Positions 37,348 through 44,853 of a DNA stretch of 64,000 nt are shown in pieces. Location of the stretch: contig CAJUAU010000002.1 in NCBI GenBank assembly GCA_910584645.1, positions 1-64,000 on the forward strand, read 5' to 3'. Made by a program: the position numbers and the translations under genes. The stretch comes from an uncultured Eubacterium sp. (GTDB lineage Bacteria > Bacillota > Clostridia > Lachnospirales > Lachnospiraceae). Position 1 is the first letter of the stretch. Each line of letters starts with the position of its first letter. The notes under the pieces are model-generated. The model did no database searches and had not been told where the DNA came from. It saw only the letters and a list, made by a program, of their open reading frames with translations.

Positions 37348-38169
37348 CTATTTCCGATTAAGCTTGCTTCTCATTTTCTCATAAAAGCCAACATCACCGA
37401 GACAGACCATATCCACCATCTGCTCTGCCTTCCGGATATAAACCACATCCCCGGAGGAAGCATTCCACAGGATCTCCCCGTCACACCGTACAGAGGCTTC
37501 ATCCATATAGGATTCCCGCGTCCTCTCCACCTGGATCCGTATCGTATCCTCCGAAGACACGACAAGGCTCCGTTTGTTCAGGGAATGGGGACAGATCGGC
37601 GTGATCACCAGCGCTTCCATATCCGGAGAGAGCACCGGACCACCCGCTGACAGATTATAGGCGGTGGAGCCAGTAGGAGTGGCGACGATAACCCCGTCTG
37701 CCACATAGGTATCCATCAGTTCATCGTTGACCCACACACTGGTGGTGATCATCCTCCCAATATCCTTTTTGCCGACAATGATCTCGTTGACTGCCAGGCT
37801 CTCTTCCTCTCCTGACTCGATCATCCCGGATAATATGATTCTCTTCTCGATGCTGTAGCGCCCGGACATCACCATATCCAGCGCCTGATACATCCGCGGT
37901 CTCTCCACCTCAGTCAAAAAACCGAGAGTTCCCAGGTTCACCCCCAGGATCGGTATTTTTTGTCCAGCAATTTTTTTTGCCGCCTGGATCACTGTGCCGT
38001 CTCCTCCCAGCACCAGCGCCATATCAACTTCCTGATCCAGACATAACTCATCCTTATGACTCAATATTGTAACACAGTATTCGGATTTTTCCAAATATGT
38101 TTTTATTACATTTGCCACGGACCGCCCGGTGTCCTTTTCTTCATTCACGATCAGGCAGAAATTTTTCAC
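37348..38169 (-). CDS. nadK: NAD(+)/NADH kinase
   Basis: Phosphorylates NAD to NADP. 273 residues; the nucleotide-kinase motif LVLGGDGTVIQAAKK, the NLGTLGFLTEVE stretch and the second signature TPTGSTAYNLSAGGPVLSPDMEALVITPICPHSL are all present. The start is a GTG preceded by GGAGGTACAATA. Closely spaced between tlyA and argR. Confidence 0.95.
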   Translation of the reverse strand: MKNFCLIVNEEKDTGRSVANVIKTYLEKSEYCVTILSHKDELCLDQEVDMALVLGGDGTVIQAAKKIAGQKIPILGVNLGTLGFLTEVERPRMYQALDMVMSGRYSIEKRIILSGMIESGEEESLAVNEIIVGKKDIGRMITTSVWVNDELMDTYVADGVIVATPTGSTAYNLSAGGPVLSPDMEALVITPICPHSLNKRSLVVSSEDTIRIQVERTRESYMDEASVRCDGEILWNASSGDVVYIRKAEQMVDMVCLGDVGFYEKMRSKLNRK

Positions 38170-38182
38170 TATTGTACCTCCA

Positions 38183-39016
38183 TTACACTAAATCCCCGGC
38201 ATGTTTTACCGCATGTTCCTGAGCATCCTCCACGACCTGCCGGATCTCCTCTTCCTGTTCCTGGGATATTCCCTCAAATTCCTGATTTTTCTTCTTTATA
38301 TAAAGGAGATATTCAATATTCCCTTCGGGTCCGCGGATGGGGGAAAAATCCAGACCACAGATGGCAAATCCCAGGCTCCCGGCATATGAAATAATATTCC
38401 CGATCACTTCCCTGTGCACAGCGGGATCTCTGACAACTCCCTTTTTACCCACCTTTTCCCTGCCCGCCTCAAACTGTGGCTTGATCAGGCACACCATCGA
38501 AGCCCCTTCCTTCATCAAAGCCTTCACTGGTTCCAGCACCTTGGTAAGGGAAATAAATGCCACATCAATAGAGACAAAATCTACCAGTTCACCAATATCC
38601 TCCGGCGTCACATAACGGATATTCGTCTTCTCCATGGATCTCACCCGCTCGTCCTGACGCAGCTTCCAGGCCAGCTGATTGGTCCCCACGTCCACCGCAT
38701 AGACAAAAGCTGCTCCGTTCTGAAGCATGCAGTCCGTAAATCCTCCCGTAGAAGACCCTACATCCATACAGATCCGGTTCTTTAATTCTATCGGGAATAC
38801 CGCTATCGCCTTGTCCAGCTTGTAGCCGCCCCGACTGACAAACTTTAGCTTTTTTCCCCGGATCTCGATACATACCTCTTCCGGAAACTTCTGCCCCGCC
38901 TTGTCCTCCCGCTGGTCGTTCACAAAAACATTTCCTGTCATGATCACCGCTTTTGCCTTCTCTCTGGACTCTGCCAGACCGCGGTTCACCATAAGTACAT
39001 CCAGTCTCTCTTTCAT
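38183..39016 (-). CDS. tlyA: TlyA-family rRNA 2'-O-methyltransferase
   Basis: 277 residues. N-terminal S4 RNA-binding domain (KERLDVLMVNRGLAESREKAKAVIMTGNVFVN) followed by an FtsJ-like SAM-dependent methyltransferase (CMDVGSSTGGFTDCMLQNGA, VDVGTNQLAWKLR, FEAGREKVGKKGVVRD). Methylates rRNA riboses in characterised homologues and is often annotated as hemolysin. The ATG at 39016 has GGAG at good distance. Corresponds to yqxC in the Bacillus subtilis dxs cluster. Confidence 0.93.
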   Translation of the reverse strand: MKERLDVLMVNRGLAESREKAKAVIMTGNVFVNDQREDKAGQKFPEEVCIEIRGKKLKFVSRGGYKLDKAIAVFPIELKNRICMDVGSSTGGFTDCMLQNGAAFVYAVDVGTNQLAWKLRQDERVRSMEKTNIRYVTPEDIGELVDFVSIDVAFISLTKVLEPVKALMKEGASMVCLIKPQFEAGREKVGKKGVVRDPAVHREVIGNIISYAGSLGFAICGLDFSPIRGPEGNIEYLLYIKKKNQEFEGISQEQEEEIRQVVEDAQEHAVKHAGDLV

Positions 39017-39039
39017 CCTTTTCTCCATTCACGCGATTA

Positions 39040-40992
39040 TCACGCATTTTCCCTTAGCATTTCTTCAATCTTCTCTGCGACGCTTCCCGCATCCATTTCC
39101 AGTCTTTCATACAATTCTTCTGGTGCGCCGTGTTCCACGAAACAGTCGTCAATGGAAAAATTGAAAAAGAATTCTGGCGCACATCCTTTTTCCACAAAAA
39201 ATGCCTCTGCCTGCTGGCCAAACCCTCCATTTTTCACATTATCTTCCAGAGTGGCCGTCATTTTGTGGGAACGCACCAGCGCCAGCATCAATTCCTTGTC
39301 AAAGGGTTTAACAAATCTCATATTTACCACGGTGCAGTAAATGTTCTTTTCCCGCAGCAGCCGGCCGGCCTCCAGCGCCGCCTCTGTCATATTTCCCACA
39401 GCAAACAATACCGCATCTCCTTCAACCTGCTCTGGATCTGCTTCTTCATTTCCTTCCAGCAGTCTGCCCTGCGCCATCAGGATCCGGGCTCGCCCCATTT
39501 CCCAGGGCTTCTCATGGATGATTTCGTCCCTTCTCTCTTCATAAATATCCCCTCTCGGATACCGCACCGCCACGGGACCTTCCTGATCATAGGCAAAATC
39601 CAGGCACTGCTCCAGCTCACTGCCATCCATCGGGGAGAGCACTGTCATGTTAGGGATCGAGGTGAGATAGGAAATATCAAAAATACCCTGGTGGGTATCG
39701 CCGTCCCGCCCCACGATTCCGCTGCGGTCCACCGCAAAGATCACCGGCAGCTCATTAAGACAGATATCATGGATCAACTGGTCATAGGCTCTCTGTAAAA
39801 ATGTAGAATAGATGGATACCACCGGACGCAGCCCGCCTGACACCAGTCCAGCAGCAAAAGTCACCGCATGTTCCTCCGCAATTCCCACATCAAAAAACCG
39901 CTCCGGGTACTTCTCTCCGAATTCTTTCACTCCGGTACCATCGGGCATGGCAGCGCATACAGACACAAGCTCCGGACATTCCTCTCCTTTTTTTACCATC
40001 CAGTCCCCAAATACATCGGTGTAAGTTCTTCCGCCGTTTTCCTCAATCTCCCCGGTCTTCGGCAGAAAACGCCCCACACCGTGAAAAGCAGATGGGTTGT
40101 TTTCCGCGGGAAGGTAGCCCTTTCCTTTCCTGGTCACCACATGCACCAGCACCGGACGGTTTTTGATCCGTGACGCTGCCCGGAATGCCTCCAGCATATC
40201 CTTTATATTATGCCCGTCAATGGGCCCCACGTAAATGATCCCCATTTCCTCAAACAGCATCCCCGGTACCAGAAGATGTTTCAGGGAATTCTTGGCATTC
40301 TTAATAGTCTCTGCCATGGAGATCCCCACATTGGGGATCCGGTCCAGCCGTTCTTCAATATTTATCTTAAGATTATTATATTTCTGGTTGGTACGCATTT
40401 TACCGAGATAGTTTGACATACCGCCCACATTTTTGGAAATAGACATTTTATTGTCATTGAGCACAATGATCAGGTTGGATTTGAGAGGCTCCGCATTGTT
40501 CAGCGCCTCAAAGGCCATACCGCCGGACAGGGCGCCGTCCCCGATCACCGCCACCACCTTTTCATCTCCGCCCCGTATGTCTCTCGCCTTTGCCATGCCG
40601 AGTGCCAGGGAAAGAGAGGTGGAGCTGTGTCCGGTGTTAAAGGTATCCGCAGGGTTTTCACTTACTTTTGGAAAACCGCTGATCCCATCCAGCTTCCGCA
40701 GGGTGCCAAAAGCTTTATTCCTTCCAGTAAGAAGCTTATGCACATAGGCCTGGTGCCCCACATCCCAGATCAGCTTGTCCTTCGGAAATTCAAGGAACAG
40801 ATGAAGCGCCATCGTCAGTTCTACCGCGCCCAGGTTCGATGCCAGATGCCCCCCAGTGCGGCTGATGCTCTTCACCAGACGTACACGGATCTCCTTAGCA
40901 AGCCTGCGGTAATCCTCCGGCGCAATATTTTTTATATCGTTTTCTTTTTCGATCGTTTTCAGTAAAGTGCCCACTGTTTTCACCTTTTCCAT
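39040..40992 (-). CDS. dxs: 1-deoxy-D-xylulose-5-phosphate synthase
   Basis: Thiamine-diphosphate enzyme joining pyruvate and glyceraldehyde-3-phosphate, the first step of the MEP isoprenoid route. 650 residues; GGHLASNLGAVELTMALH, the TPP motif VIGDGALSGGMAFEALNNA, transketolase pyrimidine domain EEHAVTFAAGLVSGG and DRSGIVGRDGDTHQG. It begins 2 bp after the ispA stop, so is tightly coupled to isoprenoid chain elongation. Confidence 0.96.
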   Translation of the reverse strand: MEKVKTVGTLLKTIEKENDIKNIAPEDYRRLAKEIRVRLVKSISRTGGHLASNLGAVELTMALHLFLEFPKDKLIWDVGHQAYVHKLLTGRNKAFGTLRKLDGISGFPKVSENPADTFNTGHSSTSLSLALGMAKARDIRGGDEKVVAVIGDGALSGGMAFEALNNAEPLKSNLIIVLNDNKMSISKNVGGMSNYLGKMRTNQKYNNLKINIEERLDRIPNVGISMAETIKNAKNSLKHLLVPGMLFEEMGIIYVGPIDGHNIKDMLEAFRAASRIKNRPVLVHVVTRKGKGYLPAENNPSAFHGVGRFLPKTGEIEENGGRTYTDVFGDWMVKKGEECPELVSVCAAMPDGTGVKEFGEKYPERFFDVGIAEEHAVTFAAGLVSGGLRPVVSIYSTFLQRAYDQLIHDICLNELPVIFAVDRSGIVGRDGDTHQGIFDISYLTSIPNMTVLSPMDGSELEQCLDFAYDQEGPVAVRYPRGDIYEERRDEIIHEKPWEMGRARILMAQGRLLEGNEEADPEQVEGDAVLFAVGNMTEAALEAGRLLREKNIYCTVVNMRFVKPFDKELMLALVRSHKMTATLEDNVKNGGFGQQAEAFFVEKGCAPEFFFNFSIDDCFVEHGAPEELYERLEMDAGSVAEKIEEMLRENA

Positions 40993-40993
40993 A

Positions 40994-41884
40994 TTATTTA
41001 TCCCGTTTTGTCAGCCAGCCCATGCATTCCTCCAGAAAAACTTTGTCCCCAGGAAAGGCTGCCAGTATCTCCAGTGCCTCTGCCGTATATTCTTTAACCT
41101 TCTCTGAGGATCTCTCGATGCCATAGATCGCCGCAAAAGTAGATTTTTCATTGCGCTCATCGGAATGAACCGGTTTTCCCAACTTCTCCGCATCTCCCAC
41201 CACATCCAGGATATCATCCTGGATCTGAAAAGCGATGCCAAGCTTTTTAGCTGACAGCTCCAGGCTCTGGATCTGTTCCTGGGCAGCTCCTGCCAGGATA
41301 CCGCCGATCATAAATGCCGCCTCCAATAAAGCAGATGTTTTTGTCTCATATACAAATAGAAGCGTGGCTTCGTCCACAAATTTCCCATTTTCCTCTACAT
41401 CTACGACCTGTCCGCCCACCATGCCATACATACCTGCTTTTCTTCCCAGAACCCGCAGCGCCTCCGCCACCCGGTCTGCTTTTCCACTGCCAAATGCCGT
41501 AAAAGCAGTCTCGTAGGCATAATTTAAAAGAGCGTCCCCGGCAAGGATCCCCATATCCTCTCCGAATTTTTTGTGGGTGGTCAGCCTGCCCCGGCGGTAA
41601 TCATCATCATCCATCGCCGGAAGATCATCATGTACCAGCGAATAGGTATGGATCATCTCCAATGCTGCCATAAAGGGCTCGATCACCCCGGGATCGCTTC
41701 CTCCGCACATCTCGTAAACCGCCTGCATTAAGATTGGCCGCAGTCTTTTGCCTCCTGCCCTCACACTATAATTCACCGCTTCAAAAATCGTTTTCTGATA
41801 CCCCTCTTCTGCTGGCAGATAACGGTCCAGGATCTGCTCTGTTCTCTGCACCCTCTCTGTCATGCTTTTCTCAAAATCATTCAT
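40994..41884 (-). CDS. ispA: farnesyl/geranyl diphosphate synthase
   Basis: Trans-prenyltransferase making farnesyl diphosphate from IPP and DMAPP. About 296 residues; first aspartate-rich motif LVHDDLPAMDDDDYRRGRLTTHKKFGE and second FQIQDDILDVVGD. The ATG at 41884 overlaps the xseB stop by 8 nt and follows GGTGAAGAAG. Position between xseB and dxs is as in Bacillus subtilis. Confidence 0.95.
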   Translation of the reverse strand: MNDFEKSMTERVQRTEQILDRYLPAEEGYQKTIFEAVNYSVRAGGKRLRPILMQAVYEMCGGSDPGVIEPFMAALEMIHTYSLVHDDLPAMDDDDYRRGRLTTHKKFGEDMGILAGDALLNYAYETAFTAFGSGKADRVAEALRVLGRKAGMYGMVGGQVVDVEENGKFVDEATLLFVYETKTSALLEAAFMIGGILAGAAQEQIQSLELSAKKLGIAFQIQDDILDVVGDAEKLGKPVHSDERNEKSTFAAIYGIERSSEKVKEYTAEALEILAAFPGDKVFLEECMGWLTKRDK

Positions 41885-42077
41885 CTTCTTCACCGTCTAT
41901 ATCCTTCTTCATCAGAATCTCAATCTTCTTTTCCACCTTGTCGATCGCTTTATTTCCCTGCGCTACCAGTTTCATTCCCTGGGAAAATGTCTTATATGCT
42001 TCTTCCAGGGACAAGGGTTCGCTCTCCATCTGTTCCACGGTCTGCTCCAGCTTCTCTATGATCTCTTCCAGCTCCAT
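41877..42077 (-). CDS. xseB: exodeoxyribonuclease VII small subunit
   Basis: 66-residue helical subunit (LEEIIEKLEQTVEQMESEPLSLEEAYKTFSQGMKL), several copies of which bind XseA. Typical length and sequence; overlaps ispA. Confidence 0.95.
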   Translation of the reverse strand: MELEEIIEKLEQTVEQMESEPLSLEEAYKTFSQGMKLVAQGNKAIDKVEKKIEILMKKDIDGEEDE

Positions 42078-42112
42078 CCTGAATCCTGCCTTTCTTCACC
42101 TGTTATATACAT

Positions 42113-43333
42113 TTATTCCCGCCATTCTGCGGTTTCAAACAATTCCTTTACCTCTGCCCGGACACGGCCGTCCGCCAGGGTGATATCCACCTGATCCCCC
42201 GGCGCCAGTTTTTTTACGCTCTCGATCCGGTTCCCTTCCTGGTCAGAAAAATAGGCAAATCCACTTTCCAGGCGTTTCAGCGGGGACATACCGTCCAGCC
42301 TTCCCGCCAGCAGCTGCAGCCGGTATTTTTTATCCTCCAGCAGCCGGTTCATCAATCCTGTAAGCTTGTCCTCCATATCCGCCACATACTGGCGTTTCTG
42401 AAGCACCTGCTGGGACGGGTTCAGCACCTTCAGCTGCCGTTCCCGGAAAGCAAGTTCCTGTCTGGCATCGTCGATGCGGTCAAACATGGCGCGGATCAGC
42501 CGGTCCTTACACCCAAAAAGAGTTTCCTGTACCAGCCTGACATCGTATACTGCCAGCTCAGCCGCCGCTGAGGGCGTCGGGGCACGCAGGTCTGCCACAT
42601 AATCGGCAATGGTGGTATCCGTCTCATGTCCCACCGCGGAAATGACCGGCGTAGAGCATTCATAGATTGCCTGGGCTGTATTTTCCTCGTTAAATGCCCA
42701 CAAATCTTCGATGGAGCCGCCGCCCCGCCCGACGATGATCACATCCACCCCGGCTTGGTCTAATGCCTGTATTCCTTTTACTATGGTATCACTGGCGCCC
42801 TCACCCTGCACTTTCGCCGGATACAGCACCAGCTGGACATAGGGATTCCTTCTGGCCGAGATATTCCGGATATCCTGGATGGCTGCCCCGGTATCCGCTG
42901 TGACAATGCCAACTTTCTTTACATAAGAAGGGATCTTCTTTTTATGAGCTTCGTCAAAATATCCCTTTTGTTCTAATTTCTTTTTCAGCTGCTCGTATCT
43001 TTCATAGAGAGCTCCCTCTCCCGCCAATGTGATCTTTTTGGCATACAGCTGATATCTTCCGTCTCTTTCATAGACGCTGATCGTTCCTCCAATGATCACC
43101 GCCTGTCCGTCGGACAGCCGAAACTCCAGTCCTCTCCGGTCTCCGGCAAACATAACGCAGCCCAGGGCAGAGGCGGAATCCTTCAACGTAAAATAAATAT
43201 GCCCGGAGCTGTGGTATTTGCAATTTGAGATTTCCCCTTTTACAAAGACGACCGACAGGGCATATTCCTTTGAAAACATATTTTTGATATACTGGTTGAC
43301 CGCTGATACCGAATAAACTTGTCCTCTATTCAT
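42113..43333 (-). CDS. xseA: exodeoxyribonuclease VII large subunit
   Basis: About 406 residues. N-terminal OB fold (YSVSAVNQYIKNMFSKEYALSVVFVKGEISNCKYHSSGHIYFTLKD) and catalytic domain with GRGGGSIEDLWAFNEE and SAVGHETDTTIADYVADLRAPTPSAAAEL. Degrades single-stranded DNA in repair. The ATG at 43333 overlaps the nusB stop by 8 nt and has AGGA 10 nt before it; the TTG two codons earlier is less likely. folD, which lies here in Bacillus subtilis, is absent. Confidence 0.95.
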   Translation of the reverse strand: MNRGQVYSVSAVNQYIKNMFSKEYALSVVFVKGEISNCKYHSSGHIYFTLKDSASALGCVMFAGDRRGLEFRLSDGQAVIIGGTISVYERDGRYQLYAKKITLAGEGALYERYEQLKKKLEQKGYFDEAHKKKIPSYVKKVGIVTADTGAAIQDIRNISARRNPYVQLVLYPAKVQGEGASDTIVKGIQALDQAGVDVIIVGRGGGSIEDLWAFNEENTAQAIYECSTPVISAVGHETDTTIADYVADLRAPTPSAAAELAVYDVRLVQETLFGCKDRLIRAMFDRIDDARQELAFRERQLKVLNPSQQVLQKRQYVADMEDKLTGLMNRLLEDKKYRLQLLAGRLDGMSPLKRLESGFAYFSDQEGNRIESVKKLAPGDQVDITLADGRVRAEVKELFETAEWRE

Positions 43334-43721
43334 CTGCAATATTTCCTAACATCCCGTTTATAAATGCTGCACCGCCCTCGGCTCCATATTTTTTCCCAAG
43401 CTCCACTGCCTCATTGATCGCCACTCCCACCGGGATATCTTCATCAAAGACCACCTCATAGACTGCCAGCCGGAGAATCGCAAGCTCTTCCTTTCCAATG
43501 CGGTCCAGTTTCCAGCCTCTGGAGTGGGCGGATATCTGCTGGTCAATCTCCGGCAGCTTTTCACAGATATTTTCCAGCCGTTCCTTTACCGCTTCCTGCT
43601 CTTCCCCGAGATCATGGGTCTCAAAGTAGGAGTCCATCTGCTCTTCAAATTCATTGTCTGCATAAAACTCTTTCTGGAACAGCAGTACAAAAAGCTGCTC
43701 CCTGACTTCTCTTCTGGTCAT
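43326..43721 (-). CDS. nusB: transcription antitermination factor NusB
   Basis: 131 residues, all-helical RNA-binding protein acting with NusE on rRNA antitermination. MTRREVREQLFVLLFQKEFY start, LAILRLAVYEVVFDEDIPVGVAINEAVELGKKYG and FINGMLGNIAD end. The start at 43721 follows AAGGAAAAAT; the longer frame runs through the repeat upstream and is rejected. Confidence 0.95.
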   Translation of the reverse strand: MTRREVREQLFVLLFQKEFYADNEFEEQMDSYFETHDLGEEQEAVKERLENICEKLPEIDQQISAHSRGWKLDRIGKEELAILRLAVYEVVFDEDIPVGVAINEAVELGKKYGAEGGAAFINGMLGNIADE

Positions 43722-43760
43722 ATTTTTCCTTCCATTCGCGCACGCCTTTTGCGCATCACA

Positions 43761-43814
43761 CAAGTTTGGGCGTGCGCGCACAAACTTGCAGAGTGAAAAA
43801 TTCATTTTTCACTC
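43761..43814. repeat. double-hairpin intergenic repeat, copy 2
   Basis: CAAGTTTG / CAAACTTG arms around GGCGTGCGCGCA (43761-43788), followed two bases later by a perfect hairpin GAGTGAAAAA / TTTTTCACTC (43791-43814). The first unit closely matches 13925-13951. It lies between asp23 and nusB. The rest of 43815-43922 holds a weak GC hairpin (around 43897-43918) that may end asp23. Confidence 0.6.
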
Positions 43815-43922
43815 TTTTCTCCATCTGCGTTTATTTTTTCACCTGGCTCGTCGGCACGAATTTGAACCGGCCGTCAGGCTAAACCGGCATAAAGGGCGAT
43901 GATATGCACCGCCCCTTAAGTC

Positions 43923-44291
43923 TCAATCCGGATCTGCTGCCGCAATTCCTGCCACCCTGACATTTACTCTCGTCACTTCCAGACCAGTCATACTGCTGAC
44001 TGCCTGGGAAACTTTCTCCTGTACCTTTGCCGATACTTTCGGTATACTATATCCAAATCTCACATTGACTGCGACATCTAATTCTGCTTTATCCTCGGTG
44101 ATATTTACCTTAACACCCTTGGAATTGCTCTTCCCGCCAAGCTTCCCCACGATATCTCCTACACCGCTTCCCACCATGGACTCGATTCCTTCCACTTCCG
44201 AAGCAGAAATACCGGCAATGGCAGTGATCACTTCACTGGCGATCTGAACTTCCCCAATGCTGTCTTCTGTACCAAATACATCTTTTGCCAT
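43923..44291 (-). CDS. Asp23/Gls24-family envelope stress protein (YqhY-like)
   Basis: 122 residues, with the family core GEVQIASEVITAIAGISASEVEGIESM, GVKVNITEDKAELDVAVNVRFGYSIPKVSAKVQEKVSQAVSSMTGLEVTRVNVRVAGI. Corresponds to yqhY, which lies between the spoIIIA/accBC genes and nusB in Bacillus subtilis and is linked there to acetyl-CoA carboxylase control; accBC are absent here. GAGGTGACAAAT precedes the ATG at 44291. Its promoter overlaps a 29-bp repeat (see 44322-44369). Confidence 0.9.
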   Translation of the reverse strand: MAKDVFGTEDSIGEVQIASEVITAIAGISASEVEGIESMVGSGVGDIVGKLGGKSNSKGVKVNITEDKAELDVAVNVRFGYSIPKVSAKVQEKVSQAVSSMTGLEVTRVNVRVAGIAAADPD

Positions 44292-44321
44292 ATTTGTCAC
44301 CTCATTCATCGTTTTACGTTC

Positions 44322-44350
44322 ATTTTATCACAATCATTCTTTTTTGCCAA
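44322..44350 (-). promoter_or_regulatory. sigma-A-like promoter of asp23 gene, -35 inside direct repeat
   Basis: Minus strand TTGGCA (44345-44350), 17-nt spacer, TAAAAT (44322-44327). The -35 box falls inside the 29-bp repeat copy that duplicates the 3' end of spoIIIAH, so it would originally have lain inside that gene. Confidence 0.65.
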
Positions 44351-44369
44351 CAGGAGAAATAACAATTTT
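44341..44369. repeat. 29-bp direct repeat, left copy (ancestral spoIIIAH end)
   Basis: Exactly identical, in the same orientation, to 44858-44886. Read on the minus strand in the spoIIIAH frame, this copy continues to give the residues KIVISPVGKKE and a TGA stop, a plausible original C-terminus for SpoIIIAH. It bounds the toxin cassette on the asp23 side. Confidence 0.9.
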
Positions 44370-44420
44370 GTATTTGAAGACACTAGATAGAAAATATTTA
44401 TCCAAAAGTCTTTAATGGAA

Positions 44421-44449
44421 TTGACGAATGATATATAAAATGATATAGT
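44421..44449 (+). promoter_or_regulatory. strong promoter of antisense RNA
   Basis: TTGACG (44421-44426), 17-nt spacer, TATAGT (44444-44449), nearly consensus, on the plus strand against all neighbouring genes. No ORF with a ribosome site follows. Confidence 0.7.
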
Positions 44450-44455
44450 AAAAAG

Positions 44456-44549
44456 AAGAAAGGGAAACCCGAAGCGGCTTACCCTAATGTTTAGATAACC
44501 TCCTATGAGGTCAGCCGTCATTATTTTGGGGAATGGCGGCTATTTTTTT
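44456..44549 (+). ncRNA. putative antisense RNA antitoxin (RatA-like arrangement)
   Basis: Predicted about 94-nt transcript from the promoter at 44421-44449 to an intrinsic terminator with arms AGCCGTCATT / AATGGCGGCT (44513-44522, 44532-44541) and seven T. It is fully complementary to the last codons and 3' untranslated part of the toxin gene at 44540-44632, the tail-to-tail layout of Bacillus subtilis txpA/ratA and bsrG/SR4. A competing 71-residue minus-strand frame across it is considered spurious. Confidence 0.6.
44513..44549 (+). terminator. intrinsic terminator of the antisense RNA
   Basis: Ten-base arms with a single G-U-type mismatch, 9-nt loop and a TTTTTTT run on the plus strand. 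The toxin stop codon lies in its right arm. Confidence 0.75.
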
Positions 44550-44632
44550 CCCTTGAAAATCTGATGGCACAGACCAACAAGGGCAACGATAAAAATACAA
44601 AACTGAATGAGATCAGAGTATGTAACATTCAT
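44540..44632 (-). CDS. 30-residue holin-like type I toxin peptide
   Basis: Very short gene missed by length cut-offs. The peptide begins MNVTYSDLIQFCIFIVALVG, continues with one hydrophobic helix and ends in a basic QIFKGKK tail. That is the form of the Firmicutes putative holin-like toxin family (Hol_Tox) and of TxpA/Fst-type membrane toxins. AAGGAGGG lies 6 nt before the ATG, an unusually strong site for a toxin. A promoter (44724-44752), a foldable leader and a converging antisense RNA complete a type I toxin-antitoxin unit. It lies between the spoIIIA operon terminator and asp23 in a cassette bounded by 29-bp direct repeats. Toxicity is inferred. Confidence 0.75.
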   Translation of the reverse strand: MNVTYSDLIQFCIFIVALVGLCHQIFKGKK

Positions 44633-44638
44633 CGGCAA

Positions 44639-44679
44639 CCCTCCTTTCTTTTTAGGAGGGCTGTTTTCTGCCCTCCTAA
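44639..44679 (-). promoter_or_regulatory. toxin mRNA leader with decoy and real Shine-Dalgarno
   Basis: In the mRNA, AGGAGGGC (within arm 44670-44679) pairs with GCCCTCCT (within 44652-44661) to form a 10-bp hairpin. Eight nt further on lies the real ribosome site AGGAGGG (44639-44645), which could pair with the same CCCTCCT. The two helices exclude each other, so folding or 5' trimming could switch translation. Confidence 0.6.
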
Positions 44680-44723
44680 ATTATAGAAGAGCAAGCCGCC
44701 TCGCTTTTGATTTCCCTGTACTT

Positions 44724-44752
44724 ATCATAGCAAATCCAGGACTTTTCCGCAA
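44724..44752 (-). promoter_or_regulatory. sigma-A-like promoter of the toxin gene
   Basis: Minus strand TTGCGG, 17-nt spacer, TATGAT. Start near 44717, giving an 85-nt leader containing the decoy hairpin. Confidence 0.6.
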
Positions 44753-44795
44753 GGGATATTCCACTATACTTACGCAAACAATTTTCTTATAACTC

Positions 44796-44841
44796 AAAAA
44801 GACCTACAGGCCCACGATTTACGCGACCTGCAGGTCTTTTC
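44796..44841 (-). terminator. intrinsic terminator of the spoIIIA operon
   Basis: AGACCTACAGG (44800-44810) and CCTGCAGGTCT (44827-44837) pair at 10 of 11; on the minus strand TTTTTGAG follows, on the plus strand TTTT, so it may work both ways. It lies 13 bp beyond the spoIIIAH stop and inside the repeat-bounded cassette. Confidence 0.75.
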
Positions 44842-44853
44842 CCCCAGCACTCC

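Noticed and set aside
44306..44521. 71-residue minus-strand frame rich in hydrophobic residues
   Set aside because: It runs opposite the antisense RNA and across the direct repeat and asp23 promoter, has no ribosome site, and is not family-like.
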